The notes: generated by a model not told the origin, from the sequence alone. DNA of 64,000 nucleotides from BRHc4a sp049323915 (GCA_049323915.1 JBMOPC010000059.1:22514-86513); one strand, 5' to 3'. Shown: positions 16,889 through 25,797, counted from the stretch's first letter. Translations and numbers: made by a program.

Positions 16889-17614
16889 TTGTCTTCACAG
16901 GAAATCAATGCCAAGATATTCCGCTATGATCCGGAAACAGACACCGAGCCGAGATTTGACACATTTACCGTGCCGGTGATAAAAAACATGGCCGTACTGG
17001 ATGTGGTTATGCATGTGCAGAATTACATCGATAAAACACTGGCCTTTCGCTGTTCCTGCAGGATAGGCATGTGCGGCTCCTGCGCCATGTATATCAACGG
17101 AAGGCCCAGGCTGGCATGCCGCACCCAGGTGTCCGGCCTCGGAACATCAAACATAACTATTATGCCCCTGCCCAATTTGCCCATTATAAGGGACCTGGCC
17201 ACCGACATGGAGCCATTTTTCGAAAAATGGAAGAAGATAAAGCCCTTTTACGTTGGCAAGAGCGAGCTGAAAGATCCGGCTATTATCCGGCCGGACTCCG
17301 GAGAGAGGGAATTTATAGACCAGATGCTCGACTGCATAACATGCGGGTGCTGCTACGGGGCCTGTTCCATGGTGGCCACAAACGAGGAGTACCTCGGGCC
17401 GGCAGCCCTCAACAGGGCCTATACTCTCATCGCTGACAAGCGGGATGCCATAAGGGTCGAGAGGCTCAAAGTGGTGGGGAGGTCTTACGGCGTGTGGAGA
17501 TGCCATGATCAGTTCAACTGCGCCGAAGTTTGCCCCAAAAAGCTTGTTCCCACCAAGTCCATTCAGCAGTTGAAGAAGCGCTGCGTGCTGCATAAGTTCG
17601 GAGTGTTCAAGTAA
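16889..17614 (+). CDS. sdhB: Succinate dehydrogenase/fumarate reductase iron-sulfur subunit
   Basis: 241 residues from TTG 16889 (GGGAGGGCGG upstream). The N-terminal plant-ferredoxin fold carries CSCRIGMCGSC plus a downstream Cys (RLACRTQ) for [2Fe-2S]. The C-terminal half carries CITCGCCYGAC and CHDQFNCAEVCPK for the [4Fe-4S] and [3Fe-4S] clusters. It transfers electrons between the flavoprotein and the membrane anchors. All expected cluster ligands are visible. Confidence 0.92.
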   Translation: MSSQEINAKIFRYDPETDTEPRFDTFTVPVIKNMAVLDVVMHVQNYIDKTLAFRCSCRIGMCGSCAMYINGRPRLACRTQVSGLGTSNITIMPLPNLPIIRDLATDMEPFFEKWKKIKPFYVGKSELKDPAIIRPDSGEREFIDQMLDCITCGCCYGACSMVATNEEYLGPAALNRAYTLIADKRDAIRVERLKVVGRSYGVWRCHDQFNCAEVCPKKLVPTKSIQQLKKRCVLHKFGVFK

Positions 17615-17641
17615 TACAGCAATGTAAGGAGGGTGGCTTTT

Positions 17642-19378
17642 GTGAATGAGATCAAGACTGATGTATTGATCCTGGGCAGCGGCGGCGCCGGTTTGTTTGC
17701 CGCGCTGCACGTGTACGATTACAACCCCAGCCTGGAAGTGGTACTGGCCACCAAGGGACTGATTGGTAAGTGCGGGTGCAGCCGGATGGTGCAGGGCGGG
17801 CTGAACGTGGTGCTAAATCCTGCGGATTCTGTAGAAAAGCACTTTATGGATACAATCAAGGGCGGCGGATTTATCAACGACCAGGAGTTGGCATATACTC
17901 TGGTTAGCGATGCCCCCAAGGCCGTTCACGAGATGGAAGTCAAGGTGGGCTGCTACTTTGACAGGGCTGAGGACGGGACTATTCACCAGAAGGCCTTTGC
18001 CGGCCAGTCCTTTGACCGGACGGTTCACGTGGCGGACCTTAGCGGAATCCAGATAGTGGCCAGGCTGACCGACCAGATTTTCCGCAGGCAGGACAGGATA
18101 AAGGTTCTGGAGGAGACACGGGGACTGGACCTTTTAACCACCGGCGAGGGGGACCGGGTGGTGGGCGCCGTGATGGCCGATATGAGAACAGGCGAGTTCA
18201 TTGTGGTAAACGCCAAGGTTGTTATTGTGGCAACGGGCGGGGCCTCCTCGATGTATAAAATCGCGGCACCTTCCTTTGATAAGACCGGTGACGGAATGGC
18301 CATGTGCTTCAGGGCCGGGGCTGTGTTCATGGATATGGAAATGATGCAGTTCCACCCGACGGGCCTGCTGGCGGGGCAGTCGAGGCTCAGCGGGAGCGTT
18401 CTTGAAGAGGGGCTGAGGGGCGCCGGCGGCTACCTCATAAACGGGCTGGGCGAAAGATTTATGGAGCGCTATGACCCTGAGCGCATGGAGCGGTCAACCC
18501 GCGACCGCGTGGCCAGGGCCGGCTACATGGAGATAATGGCCGGCAGGGGCACTGAAAGCGGCGGAGTTTACCTGGTTATGAGCCACCTGGGCCCCGAATT
18601 TGTGGAGAAAAAGTTCCCCGGAATGTGTGACCGGGTCAAGGATATAGGAAAGGACCTGGCCCGGGAGCCGGTTGAGATAAGCCCCACATCTCACTTTATG
18701 ATGGGCGGTGTGAAAATAGACCCCGACTGCCGGTCGATAAACATGAAAGGACTTGTTGTGTCCGGCGAGGACTCCAGCGGGGTGCACGGGGCCAACCGGC
18801 TGGGAGGAAATGGTATCTGCGAGTCAACCACCTTTGGCCGCAGGGCGGGGGATACTGCGGCGGCCATTGCGGAGCAGGAAGTACTGAGGCCGTACAGGCA
18901 GGAGCAGGTTGAGGAAATCAGGAGGCGCTGGACAAAGTTCTTCAGGCGTACTGAAGGTGTGGATATTTACCCCATCAGGGACGAGATCAAAAACCTGATG
19001 TGGGAGAAGGTCGGAGTGGTACGGGAGGGCAAAAAGCTCCAGGAGGCCATGGCAAGGCTGGACGAGCTTCTGGAAATGGCTGATCAGGCATATGTGGCCA
19101 ACAGGACACTCTCCAGGTATAACATGGAGTGGAACGATATACTGAACACTATCAACTGGATAACTGTGGCCCGCATGGTATCCAAGTCGGCGTCACTGAG
19201 GACCGAAAGCCGTGGTTCCCATTACAGGTCGGATTTCACCGGGACCGACAATGAGAACTGGCTGGTGAACATTTACCTGAAGAACAAGGGCGACATGGAA
19301 ATAGAGAGCTTTATGAAGCCTGTCAACGCCACCCGCTTTTCAATAGAGGAAATACAGAAGGCCAACCTTAAGTACTAA
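17642..19378 (+). CDS. sdhA: Succinate dehydrogenase/fumarate reductase flavoprotein subunit
   Basis: 578 residues from GTG 17642, 9 bases after AAGGAGG. Dinucleotide fold DVLILGSGGAGLFAALHVYD near residue 10; substrate and active-site blocks MQFHPTGLL, ERSTRDRVARAG and SPTSHFMMGGVKID; capping region GVHGANRLGGNGICESTTFG. Where most SdhA/FrdA have SHTxAAQGG with the His that binds FAD covalently, this protein reads CGCSRMVQGG, putting Cys at the His position; flavin may be bound non-covalently. Last gene of fumAB-sdhCDBA, followed by a strong terminator. Direction (succinate oxidation or fumarate reduction) is not readable. Confidence 0.9.
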   Translation: MNEIKTDVLILGSGGAGLFAALHVYDYNPSLEVVLATKGLIGKCGCSRMVQGGLNVVLNPADSVEKHFMDTIKGGGFINDQELAYTLVSDAPKAVHEMEVKVGCYFDRAEDGTIHQKAFAGQSFDRTVHVADLSGIQIVARLTDQIFRRQDRIKVLEETRGLDLLTTGEGDRVVGAVMADMRTGEFIVVNAKVVIVATGGASSMYKIAAPSFDKTGDGMAMCFRAGAVFMDMEMMQFHPTGLLAGQSRLSGSVLEEGLRGAGGYLINGLGERFMERYDPERMERSTRDRVARAGYMEIMAGRGTESGGVYLVMSHLGPEFVEKKFPGMCDRVKDIGKDLAREPVEISPTSHFMMGGVKIDPDCRSINMKGLVVSGEDSSGVHGANRLGGNGICESTTFGRRAGDTAAAIAEQEVLRPYRQEQVEEIRRRWTKFFRRTEGVDIYPIRDEIKNLMWEKVGVVREGKKLQEAMARLDELLEMADQAYVANRTLSRYNMEWNDILNTINWITVARMVSKSASLRTESRGSHYRSDFTGTDNENWLVNIYLKNKGDMEIESFMKPVNATRFSIEEIQKANLKY

Positions 19379-19388
19379 ATAAAAATGT

Positions 19389-19434
19389 TAAAGGCCCCCG
19401 GTCCGCATTATGGCGGCGCCGGGGGCCTTTTTGT
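19389..19434. terminator. Bidirectional terminator between sdhA and tctB
   Basis: AAAGGCCCCCGG (19390-19401) pairs perfectly with CCGGGGGCCTTT (19419-19430), with T-rich flanks on both strands. It serves the convergent sdh and TTT transporter operons. Confidence 0.9.
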
Positions 19435-19455
19435 CTTATCAGCTTGGCAGGTTGG

Positions 19456-19902
19456 CTACCAGTCAAACAATAATCCCACCGGGAGAGGCACATTGAACAA
19501 GTAATAGAAAACAGCATAGAAGCCTGTGCATACCAGTACGGCCAGTGTGACCGAACTCAACAGACTGCGGCTTTTGTCCGTTCCCCGGCTGAGGAACCAG
19601 AAGAAAAACGAAAGGAAGATCACACTGGATGGTACGAACCCTACCAGTATCATCAGGGCCAGGAATGACACGATGCCGGCTACCATGGCTAAAAGGCGCC
19701 GGGCTTCCACACCCTCGAAGGGCTTCTCCCTCTTCTTTTGAATAAGGCTCACAATCAGCTGCAGCATACTGAATATGCCAAGTATCACGGCAATAACCCT
19801 GGGAAAGAAACTGCCCATTTCGGTATAGTCCCCGGCCATATACCAGGATGCCACGGCGACCAGTAGAAAGGCCAGTGAAGATATCGCGGTGCTAGTGGGC
19901 AA
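19456..19902 (-). CDS. tctB: Tripartite tricarboxylate transporter small membrane subunit
   Basis: 148 residues with four hydrophobic segments and the TctB-like N-terminal SLAFLLVAVASWYMAGDYTEMGSFFPRVIAVILG. TTG start overlapping the tctA stop by 11 bases, so translation is coupled. In TTT systems TctB and TctA form the membrane complex that uses an ion gradient to import carboxylates delivered by TctC. In the Chromohalobacter sulfolactate system SlcHFG is this kind of transporter. Confidence 0.85.
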   Translation of the reverse strand: MPTSTAISSLAFLLVAVASWYMAGDYTEMGSFFPRVIAVILGIFSMLQLIVSLIQKKREKPFEGVEARRLLAMVAGIVSFLALMILVGFVPSSVIFLSFFFWFLSRGTDKSRSLLSSVTLAVLVCTGFYAVFYYLFNVPLPVGLLFDW

Positions 19903-21406
19903 CGGCTTCTCCCCCTTTCTTTTTGCGTAATGCAGCGATTATCGGCAGGGCCACGGAAACAATGCACAGCAGTATCAATACTATTGAAATGGGCCGTGTG
20001 AAAAACACCTGGAACATGCTTCCCGCCGCCTTGCCCATGAGCATGCTCTGGACCAGTCCGTTTTCCGCAAAGGGGCCCAGAATAAGCCCCAGTACTATCG
20101 GGCCGGGCTGGAACCCTGTCTTTTTGGTTATATACCCAATCAGTCCGAAGAAGACCATTATGCCCACGTCCAGCATATTGTTGCGTATGGCATAGGACCC
20201 GATTATAGTCAGGAATACAATAAGCGGGGCCAGCATGCTGGCGGGGAGGTTGATGAACTTTGCCACGTGCCGGGAGCCGTAAAAGCCCAAAACGAACATA
20301 ACAATATTGGCCAGCACGAAGGAAAACAGGAAAGTATAGGCTACATCGCCATATTTTGTGTACAGCTCCGGGCCGGGGCGCATGCCGTGAATCATGAGGG
20401 CCCCCAGCATTACTGCGGCAGGGGCGGCCCCGGGGATGCCCAGTGTGAGCAGAGGAACAAGGGAGCCGCCCACCTCGGCATTGTTGGAGGACTCGGAAGC
20501 TGCTACGCCGTCAATGATTCCGGTTCCGAATTTTTCCTTTTCCTTTGAGAAGCGCACCGCTTCATTATAGGCCATAAGCGAGGCTATATTGCCTCCCGCG
20601 CCCGGCACTATGCCCACGAATGTGCCGATGATGGCCGACCGGATAAGCAATACCGGCTTTTTTACCAGCTCCATGATCACCGACCTGGCCACGCCTTTCT
20701 GGGGCTTGAAACTTATAACATCCTGGCTGCTCAGCTTTTTTTCAACCATGTTTAATACTTCCGGGATGCAGAAGAAGCCGATAAGGACCACTATCAGCTC
20801 CAGCCCTGCCTGCAGCTGATAGAAGCCGAAGGTGTAGCGCATGTCCCCGCCGATGGGGGATATTCCCACAGTGCTTAGAAGCAGCCCCAGGGCCCCCCCC
20901 ATGAGTCCTTTAAGCATTGAGCCGGTGGACAGTGTGGCGATTATGGTAAGCCCGAAAACAGCCAGCCAGAAGTATTCCGGGGGACCGAACTTGAGGGCCG
21001 CATCAGCCAGAGGGGGAGACAGAAAGAGCAGCACAAGGGCGCCGAAAACCCCTCCCACACCGGATGCGAAAGCAGCCGTTACCAGAGCGTGCTCGGCCTT
21101 CCCTTTCTTTGTCATGGGGTAGCCGTCAAATGTGGTGGCAATGGATGCGGGGGTGCCCGGGGTGTTGACCAGTATGGCGGAGATACATCCACCGTACATG
21201 GCGCCCACATACACTCCTCCCAGCACCATTAGGCTTACGCCGGCGTCCATCACAAAGGTGAAGGGGACCAGCAGGGCCAGGGCCATGGTGGCGGTAAGCC
21301 CCGGGAGGGCTCCCACAATGATTCCTCCCGCCACGCCCAGTGTCATTAAAAGGAAACTTACCGGGTTAAAGACATTCTGTAAGGCTATAATTAAATTTTC
21401 TGCCAT
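19892..21406 (-). CDS. tctA: Tripartite tricarboxylate transporter large permease subunit
   Basis: 504 residues from ATG 21406 (GGAAAGGTG upstream). About twelve transmembrane segments with the two TctA signature loops: GALPGLTATMALALLVPFTF near residue 30 and FVGIVPGAGGNIASLMAYNE near 260, plus GIPGAAPAAVMLGALMIHG. Proton- or sodium-coupled import of a carboxylate or sulfonated carboxylate. In one operon with the enolase-type enzyme and the binding protein. Substrate unknown; sulfolactate or a hydroxydiacid is inferred from the shared operator. Confidence 0.92.
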   Translation of the reverse strand: MAENLIIALQNVFNPVSFLLMTLGVAGGIIVGALPGLTATMALALLVPFTFVMDAGVSLMVLGGVYVGAMYGGCISAILVNTPGTPASIATTFDGYPMTKKGKAEHALVTAAFASGVGGVFGALVLLFLSPPLADAALKFGPPEYFWLAVFGLTIIATLSTGSMLKGLMGGALGLLLSTVGISPIGGDMRYTFGFYQLQAGLELIVVLIGFFCIPEVLNMVEKKLSSQDVISFKPQKGVARSVIMELVKKPVLLIRSAIIGTFVGIVPGAGGNIASLMAYNEAVRFSKEKEKFGTGIIDGVAASESSNNAEVGGSLVPLLTLGIPGAAPAAVMLGALMIHGMRPGPELYTKYGDVAYTFLFSFVLANIVMFVLGFYGSRHVAKFINLPASMLAPLIVFLTIIGSYAIRNNMLDVGIMVFFGLIGYITKKTGFQPGPIVLGLILGPFAENGLVQSMLMGKAAGSMFQVFFTRPISIVLILLCIVSVALPIIAALRKKKGGEAVAH

Positions 21407-21450
21407 AGGCTTCACCTTTCCGGGAAATAGTAGTGCGCGCTATCTTAATA

Positions 21451-21491
21451 AAGGCTTCCGGCCCCACACAGAGACCGGGCCGGAAGCTTTT
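21451..21491 (-). terminator. Intercistronic hairpin between tctC and tctA
   Basis: GCTTCCGGCCC (21454-21464) pairs with GGGCCGGAAGC (21477-21487). On the minus strand a short T tract follows. Its position directly after the binding-protein gene suggests partial termination or 3'-end stabilisation, giving more binding protein than permease. Confidence 0.7.
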
Positions 21492-21509
21492 ACCAAAAAC
21501 TAAGATTTA

Positions 21510-22508
21510 CTATTGTTTCTTTTCTGCAGGGGCAACAGATTTGTACAGCTCTGAAAACACCTTGGCCCTGTCTTCAATATACTTCTTGGAGTCTGCTGCT
21601 CCCATGGCAACAGGCTCAAAGCCGTCCTTGAGCATCTGGGCCTTTATTGCCTCGTCATTGGCTATTTTCAGGAAGGCTTCTTCCAGTTTCTTGACGATGG
21701 CCGGGTCGGTACCGGGGGGAACGGCCACTCCGCGGTCTACACTGACGGAAATGTTAAGATTCTTCTCCTTGAAGGTGGGTGCATCGGGCAGTGCTTTGAA
21801 GCGCTGGTCCGAGGCCATTCCCAGGATCTTTATCTTATCGGTGTGCTTAACCAAATCGTCGGAGTTGCCGGCCATGGCCTTGGTATGGCCGCCCAGAAGG
21901 GCCTGGGTCGCCGGGGCCGCGCCTGTGAAAGGAACGTATTGCAGCTTTATTCCGGCCTCTTTTTCAAGGAGCAGGGTGAACAGGTGAGGGCCGGTATTGG
22001 TGCCGGAACCTCCTATGGTTATGGAGCCGGGCTTTTCCTTGGCTGCCTTGATGAAGTCCTCAAGCGTGTTGTAGGGGCTGTCCTTAGGTACGGCCAGACC
22101 TATAATGGTTTTCTGGAAGATTGCCACGGGGTTGATTTGTTCGGTTTTATACCCGGCTTCCTTCCTTTCAATGGGCTGCAGTATTATATGGGGAATGTTG
22201 AAGCCGGCCATGTAATAACCGTCGGGCTTCTGGTTGACCAGCTCGGCCCAGGCCACGGCCCCGCCGCCGCCGGGCTTGTAAGATATGGTGATGGGCTGCC
22301 CCAGATATTTCTCCAGCAGGGGCTGCTGCCTTCTGGCCTCGATGTCTGACTGTCCGCCGGCGTCAAAGGCGATTACATAATTAATCGGCTTTGTGGGGTA
22401 CTGTGCGCCTTTATTGTCTTTTTTGTCCTTGGACCCCGCGCCGCACCCTGCAGCCAGAAGCGCTGCAATAAATATTACAACAGGCGCGATATACTTAAAT
22501 TTTTTCAT
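21510..22508 (-). CDS. tctC: Tripartite tricarboxylate transporter substrate-binding lipoprotein
   Basis: 332 residues from ATG 22508 (AGGAGG upstream). Lipoprotein signal peptide with lipobox LLAAGC. The mature Bug-family fold has PTKPINYVIAFDAGGQSDIEARR (first ligand loop) and ITIGGSGTNTGPHLFTLLLEKEAG (second). Family proteins bind small carboxylates through water-mediated contacts in these loops. Located between the enolase-type gene and tctA. The loop reads PGGxSD-like as AFDAGGQSD. Confidence 0.9.
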   Translation of the reverse strand: MKKFKYIAPVVIFIAALLAAGCGAGSKDKKDNKGAQYPTKPINYVIAFDAGGQSDIEARRQQPLLEKYLGQPITISYKPGGGGAVAWAELVNQKPDGYYMAGFNIPHIILQPIERKEAGYKTEQINPVAIFQKTIIGLAVPKDSPYNTLEDFIKAAKEKPGSITIGGSGTNTGPHLFTLLLEKEAGIKLQYVPFTGAAPATQALLGGHTKAMAGNSDDLVKHTDKIKILGMASDQRFKALPDAPTFKEKNLNISVSVDRGVAVPPGTDPAIVKKLEEAFLKIANDEAIKAQMLKDGFEPVAMGAADSKKYIEDRAKVFSELYKSVAPAEKKQ

Positions 22509-22572
22509 GTTTGTCCTCCTTTTCATGCTTTGGCAACAACAGCAGATTAAACTATGTTATCTTTTCCCTCCT

Positions 22573-23700
22573 TTAAATCGAGTATTCCCTTACTACATCC
22601 ATATTCAGTTTAATTCCCAGTCCCGGCTTTTCTTCGGCCAGAACAAAACAACCGTCTTTGAATACGTAAAATGTCTCTTCCAGAAGGTCATTCCGCAGGG
22701 GGTTGGGGTTGGCGTCAACCTCCATGAAAAGACCCCCGGGTGTTGAGAAAAGGAGGTGCAGTGACGCAGCCACCCCAACGCCTGTCCCGAACATATGCGG
22801 GGCAAAGGGCAGCCTCCACGCACCGGCCATCTGGCAGATAATCTTTGACTCAGACAGTCCCCCGGTTTTGGTGATGTCCGGCTGAATTATGTCCAGGGCT
22901 TCACAAACCAGAACATCTTTAAAACCGTGCCGTGAGTAAATATTCTCACCTCCGGCGACCGGCGCTATTCCGCTGTCCCTTATCTTTTTATAGTCAGCCA
23001 GCTGATCGGCTGGGACCGGCTCCTCAATAAAGGAGATGTCATACTCCTTATACAGTTTTAAATTGGATATGGCCTCGGAGGCGTCCTTCCACCCCTGGTT
23101 GGCGTCCACCATGAGCATGCGCCCGCCGCCGATCATCCGGCGCATTGTTTTGACATTATGCAGGTCAAGGTCCCTGCCAAAGCCCACTTTAAGCTTGAAG
23201 GCGGAATAGCCTTCATTAATGCTGCACTCCACATATTCCTCGTAATCCCGGGGTCCAAGCCCGCTGGCGTAAGCCTTTGCCACTGAGCACGCCTTTCCTC
23301 CCAGCAGCTGGTAAACAGGAACACCAAGCTTCTTGCCCAGTATGTCCCAAAGGGCTATGTCCACACCGCTTATGGCCTGCATCAGCGGCCCCCTGGCCCC
23401 CCACTGCCTGCCGGCGCCCGAGTTCATCAGACTCCTGTACATCTTGTCCCACAGGTATGATATTTGGAGGGGGTTTTCATCCATGATGAGGGGCTTGATG
23501 CCTTTTTCAATTGTAATCTTTCTTTCCTCGGCTGCCCAGTGGGGAAAATTGGTCCAGGATTCTCCGATGCCGCTTATTCCTTCATCGGTGTCCACCCTGA
23601 CCAGCACATTTGTCCTGCTGGGCATGACGCCGAAGGAAGTGGACACCGTTTTCTTAAGGGGACAGGACAGCGTAATAACTGTTACGTCAGTAATTCTCAT
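22573..23700 (-). CDS. Mandelate-racemase-type enolase superfamily enzyme
   Basis: 375 residues. Catalytic residues are all present with near mandelate-racemase spacing: KxK (AFKLKVG, about K169/K171), metal ligands D199 (MVDANQGW), E226 (FIEEPVP) and E252 (GGENIY), the Asp-His dyad D275 (PDITKTGG) and H302 (FAPHMFG), and a Glu near 327. It is therefore a racemase or dehydratase acting on an alpha-hydroxyacid, not a muconate cycloisomerase. First gene of an operon with the TTT transporter, under tandem operators. Substrate unknown; a hydroxydiacid or sulfonated hydroxyacid would fit. Confidence 0.8.
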   Translation of the reverse strand: MRITDVTVITLSCPLKKTVSTSFGVMPSRTNVLVRVDTDEGISGIGESWTNFPHWAAEERKITIEKGIKPLIMDENPLQISYLWDKMYRSLMNSGAGRQWGARGPLMQAISGVDIALWDILGKKLGVPVYQLLGGKACSVAKAYASGLGPRDYEEYVECSINEGYSAFKLKVGFGRDLDLHNVKTMRRMIGGGRMLMVDANQGWKDASEAISNLKLYKEYDISFIEEPVPADQLADYKKIRDSGIAPVAGGENIYSRHGFKDVLVCEALDIIQPDITKTGGLSESKIICQMAGAWRLPFAPHMFGTGVGVAASLHLLFSTPGGLFMEVDANPNPLRNDLLEETFYVFKDGCFVLAEEKPGLGIKLNMDVVREYSI

Positions 23701-23727
23701 TCACAAATCACCTGTCGGAAAAACTGT

Positions 23728-23830
23728 TTGAAGTTCAGACCGGTTAACTGATATAATACAAACATAATGACTGTGGTATTACCACAGTGGTATTACCAAG
23801 ATTATAATTTTTTCCGGACTCAAATGTCAA
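23728..23830. promoter_or_regulatory. Divergent overlapping promoters with tandem operators
   Basis: Plus strand: TTGAAG (23728-23733), 18 bases, TATAAT (23752-23757) for gntR copy 2. Minus strand: TTGACA (23825-23830), 18 bases, TATAAT (23801-23806) for the enolase/TTT operon. Between them lie two perfect TGGTATTACCA palindromes (23774-23784 and 23788-23798), centre to centre 14 bases, so one bound array would block both promoters. Confidence 0.8.
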
Positions 23831-23884
23831 CCATATTAAGATCATTTTAAAAAATTGTTAAAACATGTTGTGCGGGGTGCTGTC

Positions 23885-24628
23885 ATGGGTGAATTGGGCG
23901 GGGGCGGCGACACGCTTAAAAGCGATCTGGTAAAAAGAATAAAGGACCATATTATTGGTGGCAATTTAAAGCCGGGAGACAGGCTGCCTACCGAAAGGAA
24001 AATGTCGGAGCAATACGGGGTTAGCCGCACCGTTATCAGGGATGCGGTTAAAACCCTCTCCGGCCTGGGGCTGCTGGAGGTCAGGCACAGGGTGGGGACA
24101 TTCGTCGCCGATGTGGACAGCCAGGCCATAGCCCGGCAGTTGTCCAGCCTTGTAATCTATAACAGGCATACCGTCAAGAGTCTGTACCAGGTCCGTATGG
24201 TGCTGGAGGCCGCCATGGCCGGATGGGCCGCCGAGTGCAGGAGCGAAGAGGGGCTGCAAAAGCTGCGATCGCTTATTGAGGAGACCAGGGCGTGCATAGA
24301 AGGACCGTCAAGTTATGTCTGCTTCAGGGAAATAGACCGCAGGTTTCACCTGGCAATGGCTGAGGTTTCGCAAAACCCCATCGTGTTTGAATTGATGAGC
24401 AGTTTGCTGACATACCTGGAGGCGTACAGCCGGTTTACACTGCTGATACCGGGCAGGGTCAGGAGTTCGGCGGCGGAACATGAGATTATATTTGAGGCGG
24501 TGCTGAACGGAGATCCGGAAACCGCCCGCGGGGCCATGTATCAACATATCCACAGTGTTTTCAGCTCAGTCAATGATTCCTGGGATGTGTTTGACCCCCG
24601 TATACTGTCCGGGGATAAGGGGGAATAA
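23885..24628 (+). CDS. FadR-subfamily GntR transcriptional regulator (copy 2)
   Basis: 247 residues from ATG 23885; a TTG 30 bases earlier has no RBS. Winged helix residues about 10-80 with recognition helix QYGVSRTVIRDAVKTLSGLG, equivalent to that of copy 1. FCD domain with DRRFHLAMAEVSQNP ... AEHEIIFEAV ... MYQHIHS, retaining the Asp/His ligand set. Divergent from the enolase/TTT operon with tandem operators in the shared promoter, so probably autoregulated and the direct controller of that operon. Sequence divergence from copy 1 suggests a different effector on the same DNA site. Confidence 0.88.
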   Translation: MGELGGGGDTLKSDLVKRIKDHIIGGNLKPGDRLPTERKMSEQYGVSRTVIRDAVKTLSGLGLLEVRHRVGTFVADVDSQAIARQLSSLVIYNRHTVKSLYQVRMVLEAAMAGWAAECRSEEGLQKLRSLIEETRACIEGPSSYVCFREIDRRFHLAMAEVSQNPIVFELMSSLLTYLEAYSRFTLLIPGRVRSSAAEHEIIFEAVLNGDPETARGAMYQHIHSVFSSVNDSWDVFDPRILSGDKGE

Positions 24629-24660
24629 AAATAAACCATAATATAAAGGATCTAAAGATG

Positions 24661-24717
24661 TTGCCCGGCCGGGCGCGGGGTGTTATAATTAATGGTAAGA
24701 GGTATGTGGTAGTACCA
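24661..24717 (+). promoter_or_regulatory. Promoter and operator of the short UxaA-family gene
   Basis: TTGCCC (24661-24666), 17 bases, TATAAT (24684-24689), then TGGTAGTACCA (24707-24717) at about +11. Confidence 0.7.
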
Positions 24718-24763
24718 AATCTGGTTAAACAATAGTATGATCTTTTAGAACAGGTGTGAACAA

Positions 24764-25666
24764 ATGGACTTTTTGGGCTATATCCGTCCCGACGGCAGTG
24801 TCGGCGTCAGGAATAGAATATTGGTAATATCCACCGCGCCCCAGACTGACATGATGTGCCTCAATGTTACCAATACGGTTTTAAATACCGTCCCGGTTTT
24901 ATGCGGTGTTTGCGGGGCTGAAATCAAAGACTATGCCGGACCGCTTATAAAAAACCCGAATGTGGCCGGTGCTGTGGTGTTGGAGTCCAACCCCGAAGGC
25001 ATCGGTGAAAAGATTGTAAGCGAAGCGGCTGAAATGGGAAAGCCGGCCGCCCTTGTAGATATCAGCTGTCCGGGAGGGGTTATTGAAGCTGCCGCCAGGG
25101 CTACCCGGGCCGCCATGATCATGTCCAGGGAGGTCAGCGCACAGAGGAGGCAGCTCACCCCGGTTTTAAGAATGGTTTTGGGGTTGATCTACGGGGAACA
25201 GTCGGGCACCGGCGATTTACTGTATCACTGCATCGACATCATTGGGAAAAACCACGGCAGGGTAGTGATATCCAGGCCCAAGGTGGACAAAAAAAGTTTG
25301 ATTGGAAGGCTGCCGGTGGTGAAACAAATTGACCCTGAAGGTAAGATTGACAAACAGCAGGGCTTGTACGAACTAAAGCCATCGCCTTATCCGGCCGGCA
25401 CACTGACGGCCATGGCGTCACTGGGCGTGCAGCTGGTTGTTGACTCCACCGGGGGGCGGTATTCCGGATCGCACACGGTACTGCCCGTGATAAACATAAC
25501 AGCGGACAAAGCTCTTTACGAGAGGTTTCAGGACGGTATAGAGCTTGATTTAAGCGATATTGACTCTAAAAACTATAGAATCGAGGACTTCAGCCTGCTT
25601 ATTGTAAATGAAATAATCGCCACGGCCTCCGGTAAGCTTACCAAGGCTGAAGCTTTGAAATTTTAA
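24764..25666 (+). CDS. Short UxaA/SuyB-family protein lacking the core cysteine motif
   Basis: 300 residues, against about 385 for SuyB-type subunits. The N-terminus has the family opening GYIRPDGSVGVRNRILVIST and the C-terminus the family pattern PVINITADKALYERFQDGIELDLSDI. The middle region that holds TKCGESD in the SuyB encoded nearby is replaced by RMVLGLIYGEQSGTGDLL, and about 85 residues are missing; the only cysteine pair is in CGVCGAEI near residue 47. It is probably not an active dehydratase or lyase of the usual kind. Own promoter with operator, own terminator. It may be a regulatory or non-catalytic partner. Confidence 0.65.
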   Translation: MDFLGYIRPDGSVGVRNRILVISTAPQTDMMCLNVTNTVLNTVPVLCGVCGAEIKDYAGPLIKNPNVAGAVVLESNPEGIGEKIVSEAAEMGKPAALVDISCPGGVIEAAARATRAAMIMSREVSAQRRQLTPVLRMVLGLIYGEQSGTGDLLYHCIDIIGKNHGRVVISRPKVDKKSLIGRLPVVKQIDPEGKIDKQQGLYELKPSPYPAGTLTAMASLGVQLVVDSTGGRYSGSHTVLPVINITADKALYERFQDGIELDLSDIDSKNYRIEDFSLLIVNEIIATASGKLTKAEALKF

Positions 25667-25691
25667 AATCTTGTACCTGATTCTCCCGTTT

Positions 25692-25728
25692 GGCTGTTGA
25701 AAAAAATACAACAGCCGTTTTTTTTTTG
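25692..25728 (+). terminator. Terminator of the short UxaA-family gene
   Basis: GGCTGTTG (25692-25699) pairs with CAACAGCC (25709-25716), followed by about ten T. Confidence 0.9.
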
Positions 25729-25766
25729 AATATAACTCAATACCTCAAAGAGATAATCAAAGACAG

Positions 25767-25797
25767 AACAGGCTGCAGTGCAACTGCAGCCTGTTTT
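25767..25797 (-). terminator. Terminator of the TRAP operon
   Basis: AACAGGCTGCAGT (25767-25779) pairs perfectly with ACTGCAGCCTGTT (25783-25795) across a 3-base loop, about 40 bases after the permease stop on the minus strand. Confidence 0.75.
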
